DNA of 64,000 nt from Hyposmocoma kahamanoa (lineage: Eukaryota > Arthropoda > Insecta > Lepidoptera > Cosmopterigidae): contig NW_020653851.1 of assembly GCF_003589595.1 (NCBI RefSeq), positions 22,264,443-22,328,442 on the forward strand, in the 5' to 3' direction. The notes below the pieces were generated by a model, which was not told where the DNA came from, did no database searches, and saw only the letters and a list, made by a program, of their open reading frames with translations. This document shows, piece after piece, positions 1 to 9,929 of the stretch. The translations under genes were made by a program, and so were the position numbers. Each line of letters opens with the position of its first letter. Position 1 is the first letter of the stretch.

Positions 1-700
1 GGTCTCCCCCGCAGCTACGACACACTTCCTCGTCTCCAGAGGGCAGGCATCTCTTATGCTTCCGGTGATTGGGTCTGGAAAAGGAGGAATTATTATTATT
101 GTTTTAATAATGAACAACTATGTAATCTGGGGCGTATCATTGTGCAAAGAAAATGACGATGGGCGGGCCATATAAGCCGCTGACTCCCTCCGTCCTGCAC
201 AGAATTAATATGTTTAGAACGCTCTATTTAGTTTTGTACGATAAACTGAGTACTTTTTTCAGAAACACCAACACAGCTCGAAGAAAAAGATCGAATAACT
301 AGACACCGTAAGCCGGTGTGATTCTTTGTGGCTGGAGCCCCAATAAGTACTCGTGTCGTGAAGTTTTCAAAAAGCAAGGGGGCATTTATTCAAAGCTAAT
401 TCATCGCGCTCACCCCGCGTGATCGAAAAGTGGAGTCCGCGCTGCCGCCGGGCAGCGACCGCGTGCTAACGTCATGGCGAAATACGCTCTATTTGTTTAG
501 CATTTACGTTTGGGCACGCGGGAAAGACTGGCTTGAAGAGCGATTTAAATGTTGCTGCCTAGTAAATAGAATTCAGACTCGCCATTAATATACTTGAGTG
601 CGTGGTAACAGGGCGGTCGCCGCGAGGCGGCCGCGCGAGAACTTTCGCCTTGTGTAAATGGGCGCTTAGACTAATGCTTTGTCTATAATATGGCTGTCAA
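1..700. other. No gene called; GC-rich patch at about 420-640
   Basis: A short open frame at about 2-157 (+) ends in TGA and matches nothing I recognise. The 420-640 stretch is clearly richer in G, C and CpG than the surrounding AT-rich DNA. That could mark a promoter or a decayed element, but no exon with splice sites is evident. Confidence 0.4.
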
Positions 701-754
701 ACTTGGATATATAATAAATGCACAAAAAACAAAATACAAGTATTTCAAAGAATA

Positions 755-1030
755 ATGGAGACGAGCATACTGAATATAAAAAGAAAAGACAGAGTAAGAA
801 ATACAGACATAAGAGAAACCACAAATGTCATCCGTGCTCTGAAACAAAAAATTAAAACGCATATGGACTGGCCACATCGCCCACGGGCAAATAAAACCAC
901 GTGGACTGGAACACAAAATAAGAGGACCAGAGGTAGACCTAAAGAGAGATGGGCAGATGAAATAAACAAAGCAGCTGGCAAACACTGCAGGAAGACGAAA
1001 CACAGAAAACTGTGGAGTGAAATGAAGTAG
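755..1030 (+). pseudogene. RTE-type LINE remnant (C-terminal tail of endonuclease-reverse transcriptase)
   Basis: The 91-codon frame carries the block RTRGRPKERWADEINKAAG near residues 58-76, followed by a W near the end. This is the characteristic tail after the RT domain of RTE-like non-LTR retrotransposons (R-G-R-P-x-x-R-W-x-D-x-I, then A-G). The endonuclease and RT catalytic parts are absent, so it is a 5'-truncated dead copy. It ends in TAG at 1028-1030 and is followed by AT-rich DNA with ATT runs. Confidence 0.7.
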
Positions 1031-1140
1031 CCTTTACTCAAAGAGAGGTCCCTAATAATGTGATATATTTATTATTAATCGTAAGATTCAATTAATATTT
1101 CATTATTATTATTTTATGTTGAATTATTCAATTAGCTTTT

Positions 1141-1430
1141 TTATAATATCAAGAGACGGGACAAACAAGTCGTGCGCCTGATGGCAAGCTACACGCCTGT
1201 CCATAACAGTTGCGATGCCACTCAGAGCTTTAAATCGCACAGATCTGAGGCGCACTGCCAATGCGCCAGTCACCCTGAGACATAAGTTGACAAGACACAT
1301 GTGTCTGTAATTTCACCAGCACCCTTACCCTTCTAAATCGGAACACAGCAATGCTGACATTACTGTTTGGCGGTAGAAATAGATAAGGTGGCAGTACTTC
1401 CTTGGACGAACTCGTGGAGCTCTACTGCTA
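1141..1430 (-). repeat. Family A SINE-like repeat, near full length
   Basis: I take as family A's sense strand the one that starts AGCAGTAGAGCTCCTTGTG and ends TTGATATTATAAAAA. Landmarks in sense order are GAGTTCGTCCAGGGAAGTAC, CTATTTCTGCCGCCAAG, GGTGCTGGTGAAATTACAGG, CAACTTATGTCTCAGGGTGA, CGATTTAAAGCTCTGAGTG and ACTTGTTCGTCCCGTCAC. This copy is antisense and spans all of them. There is no TIR and the end is A-rich, so a retroposed SINE-like element is the best guess; no tRNA head is seen. Confidence 0.8.
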
Positions 1431-2279
1431 TTACTGCTAATTTATGGATAATATTATTGAATTGGAATAAATGAGACTTTATTATTATTATTTTTGTATG
1501 AAAATAACATTTGATTCATTATTAAATGCCACGGAACAAAAGTTGTCGTTTATGATTATAATAATTATAGTCCTACGAGGTGTTAACATTTTAAAAACAA
1601 CCCTGTAGACATACAGACACAGACAAAGCTTCAAACTTATAACCTTCTGTTCGCGTCGTCGGCTCACATACGTAATACCTTTATATAGCACGAAACTATG
1701 TTCTCATAGTACATTAATTTTTTTTGCTTGACTAGATTATCTATCACCTAATACCAACAGCTCACTGTCGTAATGTTTATGATGATGTTGTTATATCGAG
1801 GCGGAGGAGATTGTTGCGGACTAGTTTTGTGCAATCGTCGCTGAACGTATTTTTGTACAAAACTGCACTCAGTCAGACGGTTAAACAACATTGTGTAAGT
1901 TGAGTAGGTCAGGATTTTCGCATCGATTTTATTAAAGAGTTTTGAAACTACGGTTACACTTACTAGATAATCGGATAATTGAAAAACAGGTAAGAGTCGA
2001 CACTGCCTCAGTTCCTGTTAATTTATTTCCCGTACCGAATCGGTTCTATTGCGCGGGTCGAGCGACAGGGACACTGGCTTCATTTCAGAATTTCTTTTAT
2101 TACAAACGAAAATAAAGCCGTTTGAAAAATGTATATCGTATACTATATACAATACGTGTTCTATTTAGGTCAGGTGACAAAAAAAAATGGTATATATAAC
2201 ATACCTATTGAATACAGCGGTTTCTTGTAAAATTTCAACAGTCTCACAGACTCAGTATTGATCTTGCTCAAATTTTGCG
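1431..2279. other. AT-rich spacer; nothing coding seen
   Basis: It holds ATT/TAA runs (about 1480-1560) and a short motif CCTACGAGGTGTTAACAT at about 1573 followed by AACCCTGTA. The same pairing of motifs occurs at about 11003-11057 and, as CCTGCGAGG, at 28240-28273. This suggests a small degraded repeat. Confidence 0.4.
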
Positions 2280-2350
2280 TTGTCGGTCTTGGTCTTGATC
2301 TTGGTGGTCTTGGTCTGACCAAATGCAAGAACCAGACCAAGACCGATTTT
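2280..2350. repeat. Inverted repeat of GGTCTTGGTCT units
   Basis: Two direct copies of GGTCTTGGTCT (about 2284 and 2309) are followed about 20 nt later by the exact complement AGACCAAGACC. They can form a 12-bp hairpin (CGGTCTTGGTCT/AGACCAAGACCG). Origin unknown. Confidence 0.6.
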
Positions 2351-2446
2351 GGGCTACACTATTAGTAAATGTTTCGTATTGCGGAAATTCACGAACATTT
2401 GTAACTTAGAATTTAAAAATGAAACGTAAAGGAATATATAATTTTT

Positions 2447-2735
2447 CATAGATTTCTTACAGATGGCGTTACGGCTAAAAAGTCGTTGATAACCAAATAC
2501 AAAGATCCGACTTGTTGTCGGCACATAGAAATATTTGTGGTTCACTGGTTCGTTCCGTGGCTTAGTTGGCATAGGGTCTGCCACGGTTTGCTAGGAGACA
2601 TCGGTACGAATCCGGCCGGATCGAAGGGATTTTTTTAAGTAGTCAATATTTATATTAATGATTATAATAAACTAATGGAGTAAATTCACAAAATAATAAT
2701 AATAATTGGATATCATGATTACATAATTATAACGT
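2447..2735 (+). repeat. Family C tRNA-containing SINE (copy 1)
   Basis: Order of parts: CATAGATTTCTTACAGATGG, an AAGATC block, and a tRNA-like module. The module has A-box-like TGGCTTAGTTGGC at about 2558 and B-box-like GGTACGAATCC at about 2603. A body ending ACTAATGGAGTAAATTCACA follows. The module resembles a tRNA D-arm to T-arm, consistent with an internal Pol III promoter. Confidence 0.7.
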
Positions 2736-3060
2736 TTTTTTTTAAATAACCGACCTAAAAGGTCTGTGGAATTCATTGACTTACAAATAAATGGACGACG
2801 GGTCTAATACAAAAACCACGAAAAAAATGTCCCAAGGCAACCTATTCGAAATTTAAATTGTAATGTCATCGCAGTATCGCGCTGTCAGTAGAACAAATGA
2901 AGACTAAAGCGGAGTGTCGCGCTCTGTATACGATTTTAGCGCCTTACAAGTGCGGACACTTTTTAGCGCGGACCCGACGTCCATATAATTGTAAGTCAAT
3001 GGTGGAATTACATCTATTTGCCAACATTTTATTGAAATCGATTTTTTTTTAAGATACCAA
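2736..3060 (-). repeat. Family E fragment split by MITE B1
   Basis: AACCGACCTAAAAGGTCTGTGGAATT at the left continues after the MITE as GTGGAATTACATCTATTTGCC. This matches the antisense E 3' end seen at about 22100-22165. Removing B1 and one copy of the 8-bp duplication restores a continuous E sequence. Confidence 0.75.
2774..3001 (+). mobile_element. Family B MITE, copy B1 (228 bp, short form)
   Basis: The ends are inverted: CATTGACTTACAAATAAATGG at the left and the complement of CATTGACTTACAATTATATG at the right. The flanks carry a perfect 8-bp target duplication GTGGAATT (2766-2773 and 3002-3009). No coding capacity. TIRs starting CA plus an 8-bp duplication fit hAT, P or other 8-bp superfamilies. 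The short form lacks a ~45-bp and a ~20-bp segment present in the 281-286-bp copies. Confidence 0.9.
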
Positions 3061-3063
3061 CTC

Positions 3064-3245
3064 ACACTCTGAGCTTTAAATCCGCCACCCTGAGACATAA
3101 GTTGACAAATCCTATGTGCCTGTAATTACACCAGCACCATTACCAAAACCAGAACGCAGCAATGCTCACATTACTGTTCGGCGGCAGAAGTAGGTAAACA
3201 GTACTTCCCTGGACAAACTCTTTCACAAGGAGCTGTAATGCTGCC
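3064..3245 (-). repeat. Family A, partial
   Basis: The copy runs from CACTCTGAGCTTTAAATCC through CACCCTGAGACATAAGTTG to CTTTCACAAGGAGCTGTAAT. The end bearing the A-rich tail is missing. Confidence 0.75.
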
Positions 3246-3254
3246 TAACGGAAA

Positions 3255-3455
3255 GTAGTGGAATCCTATTAACCGAATGTATCCCCTGTTTGCCACCTTA
3301 GAAGTGGAATATTTTCTTCAATAGGACCAATACTGAAGAACCCCCTTGCCAACAAAGAAAAATCATCGAAATCGGTTCACAAATGCCTGATTATCGCGTA
3401 ACATTCATACAAAAACAAAAAATACCTCCTCTTTTTTTAAAGTCGTTTAAAAAAT
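3255..3455 (-). repeat. Family E repeat, antisense
   Basis: Read on -, it gives the family E order: AAACGACTTTAAAAAAAGAGG, CGCGATAATC, CATTTGTGAACCGATTTCGA, and GGTGGCAAACAGGGG. Confidence 0.7.
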
Positions 3456-3529
3456 ACACTCGAATTTAGCATCCGATCCCTTTTTGAAGTCTGATATAAA
3501 TTTTCTTTTTTCTTAGTCGTTATCTTTTG

Positions 3530-3850
3530 TTGATGAAGGTCGTGTCCCCGAACGGTTTTTAGAGACTTTATTTACGATTTTCTTCCATCTGGTTCTGTCT
3601 TCGGCCTCTCTGAGGGCAGTTGTTAAGTTGTTATAGGTAGGTCACTTGATGGACCGCGGAGTCTCTTTCCCGTCACCTTACTCACCACAACCAGTTTGTC
3701 AAGGTTGTTTCGTTGTCGGCAAGCAATATGACCAAAATACTGTAGGATTCTCTGGCAGCATATTGTGGAAAGTCTGCGATATTAAGCTGCTCAATTATGG
3801 ATTCATATGTCCTAGCGATCCATGGTATATGGAGCATCCTTATACCTGAT
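3530..3850 (-). pseudogene. RTE-type LINE remnant, antisense
   Basis: On - the translation around 3540-3650 gives fragments of the RTE C-terminal tail (REAEDRTRWKKIVNKVSKNR in one frame). Upstream frames are broken. The same family appears in sense at 19375-19810. Frameshifts and stops show it is dead. Confidence 0.6.
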
Positions 3851-4223
3851 AAAAACAAAAACTTATTTTGTAATAAAAAAAGTGTAATACGACTCAAGTG
3901 CTTTTCTAGACTGTATTACAGCCTCTAATAACTCTACCAACGCCCCAGTTATCTCAGTGCCCGCCAGTTTATTGACTCGCTAGTTATTTCGTCAGCCCTT
4001 TACCTGTTGGTATTTCTCAACCGAGTCGTACCAACCTAGATTCATCATTGGTCCTTTTGCAAGCATAATTATTGTCTTTGGCATAATATCATATTACTCC
4101 ATTCAGCAGTTTGTGCTTCAACAGACATAACCAATATTGCGAGAGTAGACAAACCTTTAACAATGACGCATAGTAAACCTATAGAGTTCCCCATAATAGA
4201 CCTGAGCATGCTGTGATGCATTA
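3851..4223. other. Unassigned spacer
   Basis: No gene, hairpin or recognised repeat seen. Confidence 0.35.
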
Positions 4224-4227
4224 TTAA

Positions 4228-4965
4228 CACGTTCATTGCCGTGTTGGGGCCGTAAGGGGTTAAGATGATCGGCGTACCTAGTTTACTAGATTTACAAAAT
4301 TAAAATGAACAAAAAAATGTACTTTAATTTCAAATTGAATTTAAAAATTACAAATAGGAATTGCATGATTTGATACCGCCTTCCCCTTTCCATCATCGGG
4401 GGACTAGGGCTGGGATTCCACCTCTATGTTGTGGATATACCCAAGATTCGCGCGAAGCGATTGGCTTCCACATTTTTATAACGAGCGGCTAGGGAGTGTA
4501 ATTCACTGCCTGCTGACTTATTCCGCGAACGCTATAAATTTGATATTTTCAAGGCGAGAGTGAATAGGTTTATTTAGGCGTGCATGCTACATCGTCGATC
4601 TCATCGTCACTTTCCATCAAGTGAGACGGAGGTCAAATGCGCACTTATTTTTTGTATAAAAAAAAGCAAAAAAAAATGGTTAGTAAATGTCAATCTGAAA
4701 TCAACAGACGCAAGTCAGTCTTAGGTAAACATCGATAGTACATTGCGTGTGCGTACTCTGTCCGGTGTAGTGACCGGCCCAGTCTAAACGGAATCATTAT
4801 TACGTTTAGGCTAGGCCAGGTTGAAATGACCAGCATAAAAAATATCCTAAAAAATAATGAAATATCATGAAAAAACTTACATACAAATGAGATCAAAAAC
4901 TATCATATAAAAGTCAATGTAATTTTTTGAGCATTTTTGAAAACTCTACAGTAGCAGGCGGTTTC
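4228..4965 (-). mobile_element. Family L piggyBac-like MITE, copy L2, interrupted by a LINE tail
   Basis: It starts directly after TTAA (4224-4227) with CACGTTCATTGCCG, matching the TIR of copy L1 at 59648-60202. The interior (4315-4350 and 4690-4950) is the reverse complement of L1 interior blocks. The far end near 4965 has decayed and I cannot place it exactly. A LINE fragment sits inside. Confidence 0.65.
4390..4680 (+). pseudogene. LINE RT tail fragment, CR1/jockey-like, inserted in L2
   Basis: One frame reads CNSLPADLFRERYKFDIFKA followed by RVNRFI and a stop. This is the generic C-terminal motif of jockey/CR1-group reverse transcriptases (W-N-S-L-P, then FK-x-R-V-N-R). A stop lies just upstream and the 3' end is A-rich (about 4655-4678). 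5'-truncated and dead. Confidence 0.65.
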
Positions 4966-5147
4966 AACTAACTTCTAGCAAATATCAACCCTGTTTCAGG
5001 AGCTCAGTGTATTTGTTGATATCTAAATGGAAGATGTTACTTGTAGTTTATCACTGTATTACAAACATTTATGATTCCAAACGCTGACTTCAGTTGTTTA
5101 TTTCTTTGTTTAGGAAATAAACATGTCACTATCGAAATAAATTTTGC

Positions 5148-5766
5148 AGCAGTAGGGCTCCTTATGATACTACCCAACGTGGCAACAATTGCCACCTTAC
5201 CTATTTCTGCTGCCAAGCAGTAATGCGAGCATTTTTCGGTTACGGTTTTGAATGTTAAGAGGGAGCAGAGGAAAAATTCCTAATCTTCGATTTGATTTCA
5301 GAGAGGTATATCCACTTTAAAGTTAAAAATAAAATATTGTATGAGTAACTACACGATATATTCAAGCATAGACACTAATCAGAAACATAAAACAATAAAA
5401 TTTCCTCGATAGATAAAAATCACGAAATGACCTTTAATTTTCACATTTTTTCGATTCATCCTCGAAATGCTACAGGTTATTAGGACGAAAATTAGATAAT
5501 TCATTATATTTATGCATGATCGAGAACTGTCACTACGGATTGTTTTTTAATCCCTTTAGTTTTAGAGTTATTCCGCTAAAACGAATTTGTTACTTTTAAC
5601 GCGCAAAATTCAACATCTCCTGTCGCATGTCACGCGAACTTCAGGCATATATTTGTTTCACAAATTTGGGCGGAGCCAACGTCAAAACTTTTTTGGCATG
5701 CTCCCTCTTAAAGGTGCTGGTGAAATTACAGGCACATGTCACTTGTCAATTTATGTCCCAGAATAT
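5148..5766 (+). repeat. Family A split by a TTAA element
   Basis: The left part (5148-5258) has CACCTTACCTATTTCTGCTG and CCAAGCAGTAATG. The right part (5708-5766) resumes at AAGGTGCTGGTGAAATTAC and CTTGTCAATTTATGTCCC. The two parts join at a TTAA tetranucleotide. Confidence 0.75.
5259..5707. mobile_element. TTAA-flanked MITE (449 bp)
   Basis: Left end GAGGGAGCAGAGG and right end ATGCTCCCTC form an inverted terminal repeat of about 9-10 bp (GAGGGAGCA). Both ends abut TTAA (5255-5258 and 5708-5711), the target of piggyBac and Kolobok transposases. It interrupts a family A copy. No coding sequence. Superfamily left open. Confidence 0.75.
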
Positions 5767-6105
5767 ATTATATATTTATAATAAGATTTCGGGTGGTATT
5801 AAAATTTTGCCGTTTAAAACTATAGTGAAACAAAAACTTTATTCTAAAAGTTACACTATACAGCATCTTCTAAAAATCCGTGGTAGTGACACGTTTAGCT
5901 CTTTCAGGTATTCTCGATCTACGATATTTGAAATAAATACTTATTGTAAATGATAAATATATTCAAATGTATATGTGTATTACAAAGAGCCACCCCTAGA
6001 GTTTCCTTGCGCATTCTTCTCAACGAATGAGCAGTAGAGTTTAATCAGTATGATGATTTCATGTGTAATTTCCTTACTTAAGAAATAAAGATGAATTGAG
6101 CTGAA
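5767..6105 (+). pseudogene. LINE RT tail plus 3' UTR (same family as 41845-42490)
   Basis: The frame reads YNKISGGIKILPFKTIVKQK and LYSKSYTIQHLLKIRGSD, a typical end of a jockey-group RT (F-Y-N-K-(I/L)-P ... FK-T-x-x-K-x-x-L). The 3' UTR motif CCCTAGAGTTTCC ... CATTCTTCTC ... GAATGAGCAGTAGAGTTTAA is shared with 42360-42435 and partly with 27155-27480. Confidence 0.7.
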
Positions 6106-6164
6106 AATAAAAACCCTTAGAGCGTTTTCCGCACGAACGTCCAATTCGTATCAGGTGGTCTACT

Positions 6165-6335
6165 ATTGATCTCCGTCCGATATCCGTCCGAAACAATGAC
6201 TGCCAAATAAGCAATACTTGACCAAATGAAAAGACGCGTGGTGCGATGAAGCTTCATACTTGACACTTGTCTTTTAATTTTGTCGAATATTACTTATTTG
6301 ACAGTAATTGTTTCGGATGGACGTCAGACGAAGAG
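6165..6335. mobile_element. Family J foldback MITE
   Basis: The left arm begins CCGTCCGAAACAATGACTGC and the right arm ends with the complement, ACAGTAATTGTTTCGGATGG. The ~50-60-nt arms pair with few mismatches around a core containing GAAGCTTCATACTTGACA. Parts of the same element recur at 11205-11445, 42640-42905 and 55312-55575. Confidence 0.65.
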
Positions 6336-6489
6336 CGAGAGTAGACCCCCAGTTCCGAATCCGAGAAATGACGTTCCGAAATGTCACAAATCTGACTTAG
6401 TGCACAAGCGACATCCGAGATGGGCCCTAGTTTTCTGGATTTGTATAGACTCGTATTCGGAACCGCGCTAGGGCCGTATGACAAAAATA

Positions 6490-7304
6490 CCGCCTAGTTC
6501 TGCTGCACGTTATACTACTTACGTGCAAAATGAAAAATATCAACAATGCCCGCGGAAGATCATGTTATTTGAACTGAGAAAAAGATCCAACCATCTATAG
6601 CGCTTTTCACTCTGGCATCATTGGCGTTCAACAACATTAAATTAAAACGTAAAAACAAAAGTAAAACGGTTAATCTCGAGTATATCCAAAATGTGGATTT
6701 TGATACCATTGCGTGTTTGTCGTAATGCTACATCGTTTGTTTTGACACTTGTGGTTTTGCGATCATTGGCTGCGAAGATAACAACTGCACAGAACACAAC
6801 TGCAAAGAAATTAATGTTAGCAAAAATTTGCAAGTGATTTGTTCAAAATGGTTTATTTTTAATTTATCTCTCAACCAATAGCGACATCCGCAAATCGTGT
6901 GTTTTAATTGTGGTTAACGTCTACTTTTACCTGTATGAACAAATTAAATGTCGTACGAGTGTTGGTTTAAAGAGATAAAACTATAGGTACATATTTTGTC
7001 TTATAATACCGGCCTAATATTGTGTAAAGCGGTAAAAATTATGTTTTATCGATACCCGCAAACAATTTTAAGAGCGTGAATTTGTAAGTAAAGCGGTACT
7101 ATTTCTTTTTGAACACTTTTTGATTTCTTTAGATAAACTCTACTTTAACCATTGTATAAATTTCCATGTTTCTATAAAGGGGTATAAACAATTTATGTAA
7201 GCCAATATCTCTGTCATTTTTGCAAGATACAGGTTCATTTTACAATCAACTTATTACTTACCCTTTATTCTATCTGAAAAGATTTGAAAAAATACTTTTT
7301 TTTG
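6490..7304. other. AT-rich spacer
   Basis: No gene or recognised element. All open frames are short and low-complexity. Confidence 0.35.
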
Positions 7305-7532
7305 CATTGACTTACAAATAAATGGACGACGGGTCTAATACAAAAACCACGAAAAAAATGTCCCAAGTCAACCTATTCGAAATTTAAATTGTAATGTCAT
7401 CGCAGTATCGCGCTGTCAGTCGAACAAATGAAGACTAAAGCGGAGTTTGGCGCTCTGTATACGATTTTAGCGCCTTACAAGTGCGGACACTTTTTAGCGC
7501 GGACCCGACGTCCATATAATTGTAAGTCAATG
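7305..7532 (+). mobile_element. Family B MITE, copy B2 (228 bp, short form)
   Basis: Same TIRs as B1, nearly identical sequence, perfect 8-bp target duplication TTTTTTTG at 7297-7304 and 7533-7540. Confidence 0.9.
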
Positions 7533-7539
7533 TTTTTTT

Positions 7540-8190
7540 GTGAATAAGTGAGAAAAAGAGTTTTCGCTCTCATGTAAAATAGCTTTTTTCGAGTTTAACC
7601 CATTTGCACTGGAGGTACAGAAATGTCCGTTGAATTGCGAACGTGAAACCAGTATCTATGGTGCAAATTGCAAGTGTTGCAATAGGATTACACAACTTGC
7701 ATTCAGATGCAGCTAGGTTTTAAGTACGAAACCTGATGAGCATGGATAAGTGTAAAGTGTTTTATTTTGGTAGTAAATGTATAAGTTCCCAGTCTTGATG
7801 TAGTAAGACCACATCTGCACAATGGCAGCTAATAGATTCAGGCGTTACTTTGCGGAAGTCCATGTTAATAAAAATGTATTGTATATTTTTTCATGTACTT
7901 AATTTTCCTCCCTATTACAATAAATAACACAAGCCCAACTACAGTCACAAACACCTCCACCGAAGAAATTCTTCGACCGAGCGACATACAACAATTGAAC
8001 CTTCACAAATTAATTTACTTCCATTTTTATTAAATGACAGCTTTTTAAAGGGGTGTTAAAGATTCTATGAACAACATTTACGTTATACACGATTTGAAAT
8101 ATAATATCTATGCATTTTATTTTAACAATACGAATTTTTTACTAAATTATTATTTTTTCATTAAAAGGAAATTATTTTATATTATATTTA
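7540..8190. other. Unassigned spacer
   Basis: No coding region, hairpin or repeat pair recognised apart from A/T runs. Confidence 0.35.
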
Positions 8191-8195
8191 ATAAC

Positions 8196-8440
8196 TACCT
8201 CCGTGGCCGAACGGTTACCATGCCAGACTGCCACGCAGAGGTCCCAGATTCGATTCCCGGGCCGGGGGAAATATTTGTATGGCCTACATTTATTTCTCTC
8301 GTGAGTTTAGGTGTAATTTGTGGTTGTCTCTGTGTGCGTCCATGACACCTGCAACACAAGGTTTTCCTAGTGCGGGGCTATGTTGAGTGTGTGCGTTATT
8401 ATTATATTATATTATATTATTATAATAAAATATTAATGGT
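8196..8440 (+). repeat. S1 tRNA-derived SINE
   Basis: The head CCTCCGTGGCCGAACGGTTA contains a good A box (TGGCCGAACGGT, 8204-8215). GATTCGATTCC (8247-8257) is a near-perfect B box. A body with TTTCTCTCGTGAGTTTAGG and GTTGAGTGTGTGCGTTATT and a (TATAT)n tail follow. This is the full Pol III-type head-body-tail plan. Other copies: 11266, 18650, 35105, 46835, 51127. Confidence 0.9.
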
Positions 8441-8528
8441 AGGTAGTACTGCTGTCTTGTCTGGATCTCGAGTTGATAGTTTACTTGTGGAGTCGTGTCG
8501 AGAGTTTATTTGAATTTATAACTTTTAT

Positions 8529-8671
8529 ATGATATTGACAAGACGAACAAGTCGTGCGCCTGCTTGTAAGCGACACTCCTGTCCATAACAGTTGCAGTGC
8601 CACTCAGAGCTTTACATCGCAAAGATTTGAGGGGCACTGCCACTGCGCCTGTCACTCTGAGACATAAGTTG
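8529..8671 (-). repeat. Family A, partial
   Basis: From GACAAGACGAACAAGTCGTG to CACTCTGAGACATAAGTTG. Ends abruptly there. Confidence 0.75.
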
Positions 8672-8704
8672 CAGTGTAAGAAGTGTTGACATAAATCCCT
8701 TTCA

Positions 8705-9375
8705 GAATGAATGAATGAATGAAATATTCCTTATTGCACTTAAAATTAGGGTTAAAATACAATACAGTAACTTAGGTACCAAGATAGTAAGATAATGTGC
8801 AACAGACGGCCTTAGGGCTATGTAGCAATTTCTTCCAGGCAACCTTAGGATAGAAATTTGGAATATGCAAAAGGAGTGCAACCAAAGAATATCATTATAA
8901 GTACACTACATAATAATTATTATTAAACTCATATGCGTGGATAGAAATATCCATACAAATATTATTAATATGTAATATTATATACAAATATTAAATGCTT
9001 ATATACTTTAAAAGGAAAAAGAAAAATGAAATAATAATAAGTATAGGAAATAAATGAAAGGATATTGGAGAAAAAGACAAAACCTAGGAGTAGAGGAAGT
9101 GATCTTTGACAAGTCGTTTGAAGGAATCAAGAGAAGGGGAACCGTGAATCGGTTCAGGAAGAGAATTCCACAGTCTCATCACAGAAACGGTAAAAGAGTT
9201 GGAATAAAAATTACAGGTATGTGATGTTTAGTAAGAGAGTATCAGAGGAACGAAGGGGACGGCAGAGTGTAAAAGAGTGGAAAGTAAAGCGATCTTTGAG
9301 ATAAGAAGGCGTAAAAAGACAGAATAGAATCGAGTAAGGAAGGAAAAAATTATGAAGATCTCTACGCTGGTGGAT
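8705..9375 (-). pseudogene. LINE RT tail and 3' UTR with (TTCA)n end
   Basis: On - the region 9080-9370 decodes to the end of a CR1/jockey-group RT, with pieces LPEPIHGSPSLDSFKRLVK and a preceding LCRPLRSSDTLLLN; scattered stops occur. The 3' UTR runs to a (TTCATTCA)n terminus at 8706-8722, a common LINE 3' end. The catalytic domain is missing. Confidence 0.65.
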
Positions 9376-9477
9376 GGGTAGTCATTTAAGTTGTGGGGTA
9401 GCCATTGAAGTTGTGTGTCAGATGATTCTACTTAACAATATTGTCTATGGAATGTTCTTGAATAATATCTATATTTA

Positions 9478-9690
9478 ACCTAATGGTTTGACCTACCGTC
9501 GTTCAAGCAGAGGCCGTGGGTTTTAATCCGAGCGTTCACAACTCTGAGTTTTTGGAATTTATTTACACGTTGAAGAAGGTTCACGACTCTCGGAAAACGT
9601 GTGGAGTTCCCAACCCGCATTGGGCCTGCGTAGTGGACGATGGTGTAAACCCTCCCTGAGAGGAGACCCGTTCCCGAATAGGTATCTATA
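9478..9690 (+). repeat. SINE-like repeat with RTE-type 3' end
   Basis: The head has CAAGCAGAGGCCGTGGG followed by TTTTAATCC (a decayed B box). The end reads GAGAGGAGACCCGTTCCCGA. This resembles the conserved tail (GGAGACCCGTGCCC...) shared by RTE elements and their SINEs in Lepidoptera; the family link is from memory. Confidence 0.55.
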
Positions 9691-9722
9691 TTTGTCCCAC
9701 ATAATTATTCAGTTAAGAAATG

Positions 9723-9929
9723 TTACCACTTGTTTTTACAATAAGTAATCAAGTAATTCTGTGAATCAGAAGCTCTCATTGCAATGCTGTTGTAATGTGA
9801 CACCTTCGAAACAAGATAGTAACCGGCACAGGCGCCGACGGTGGACCACTGGGCACTTGCGCCAGTATTTACAAATACTGTGGATTGCCCAACTTTAGCT
9901 TTTTTGAAAAGTTTTTTATTTGCCGCCAT
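9723..9929 (-). CDS. Candidate small ORF, 68 codons, function unknown
   Basis: The frame starts ATGGCGGCAAATAAAAAAC with a fair context (ACGAAATGG) and ends TAA. The product begins MAANKKLFKKAKVGQSTVF, basic at the N-terminus, with a mildly hydrophobic stretch (STVGACAGYYLVSKV). That would suit a short membrane or mitochondrial protein, but I recognise no family. It does not overlap a repeat. TATAAG lies about 45 nt upstream on -. It could be a small gene, an exon, or chance. Confidence 0.3.
   Translation of the reverse strand: MAANKKLFKKAKVGQSTVFVNTGASAQWSTVGACAGYYLVSKVSHYNSIAMRASDSQNYLITYCKNKW

Noticed and set aside
8196..8275. Functional tRNA gene
   Set aside because: A and B boxes are good but the acceptor and anticodon stems do not close and a SINE body follows; the same head recurs in several copies.
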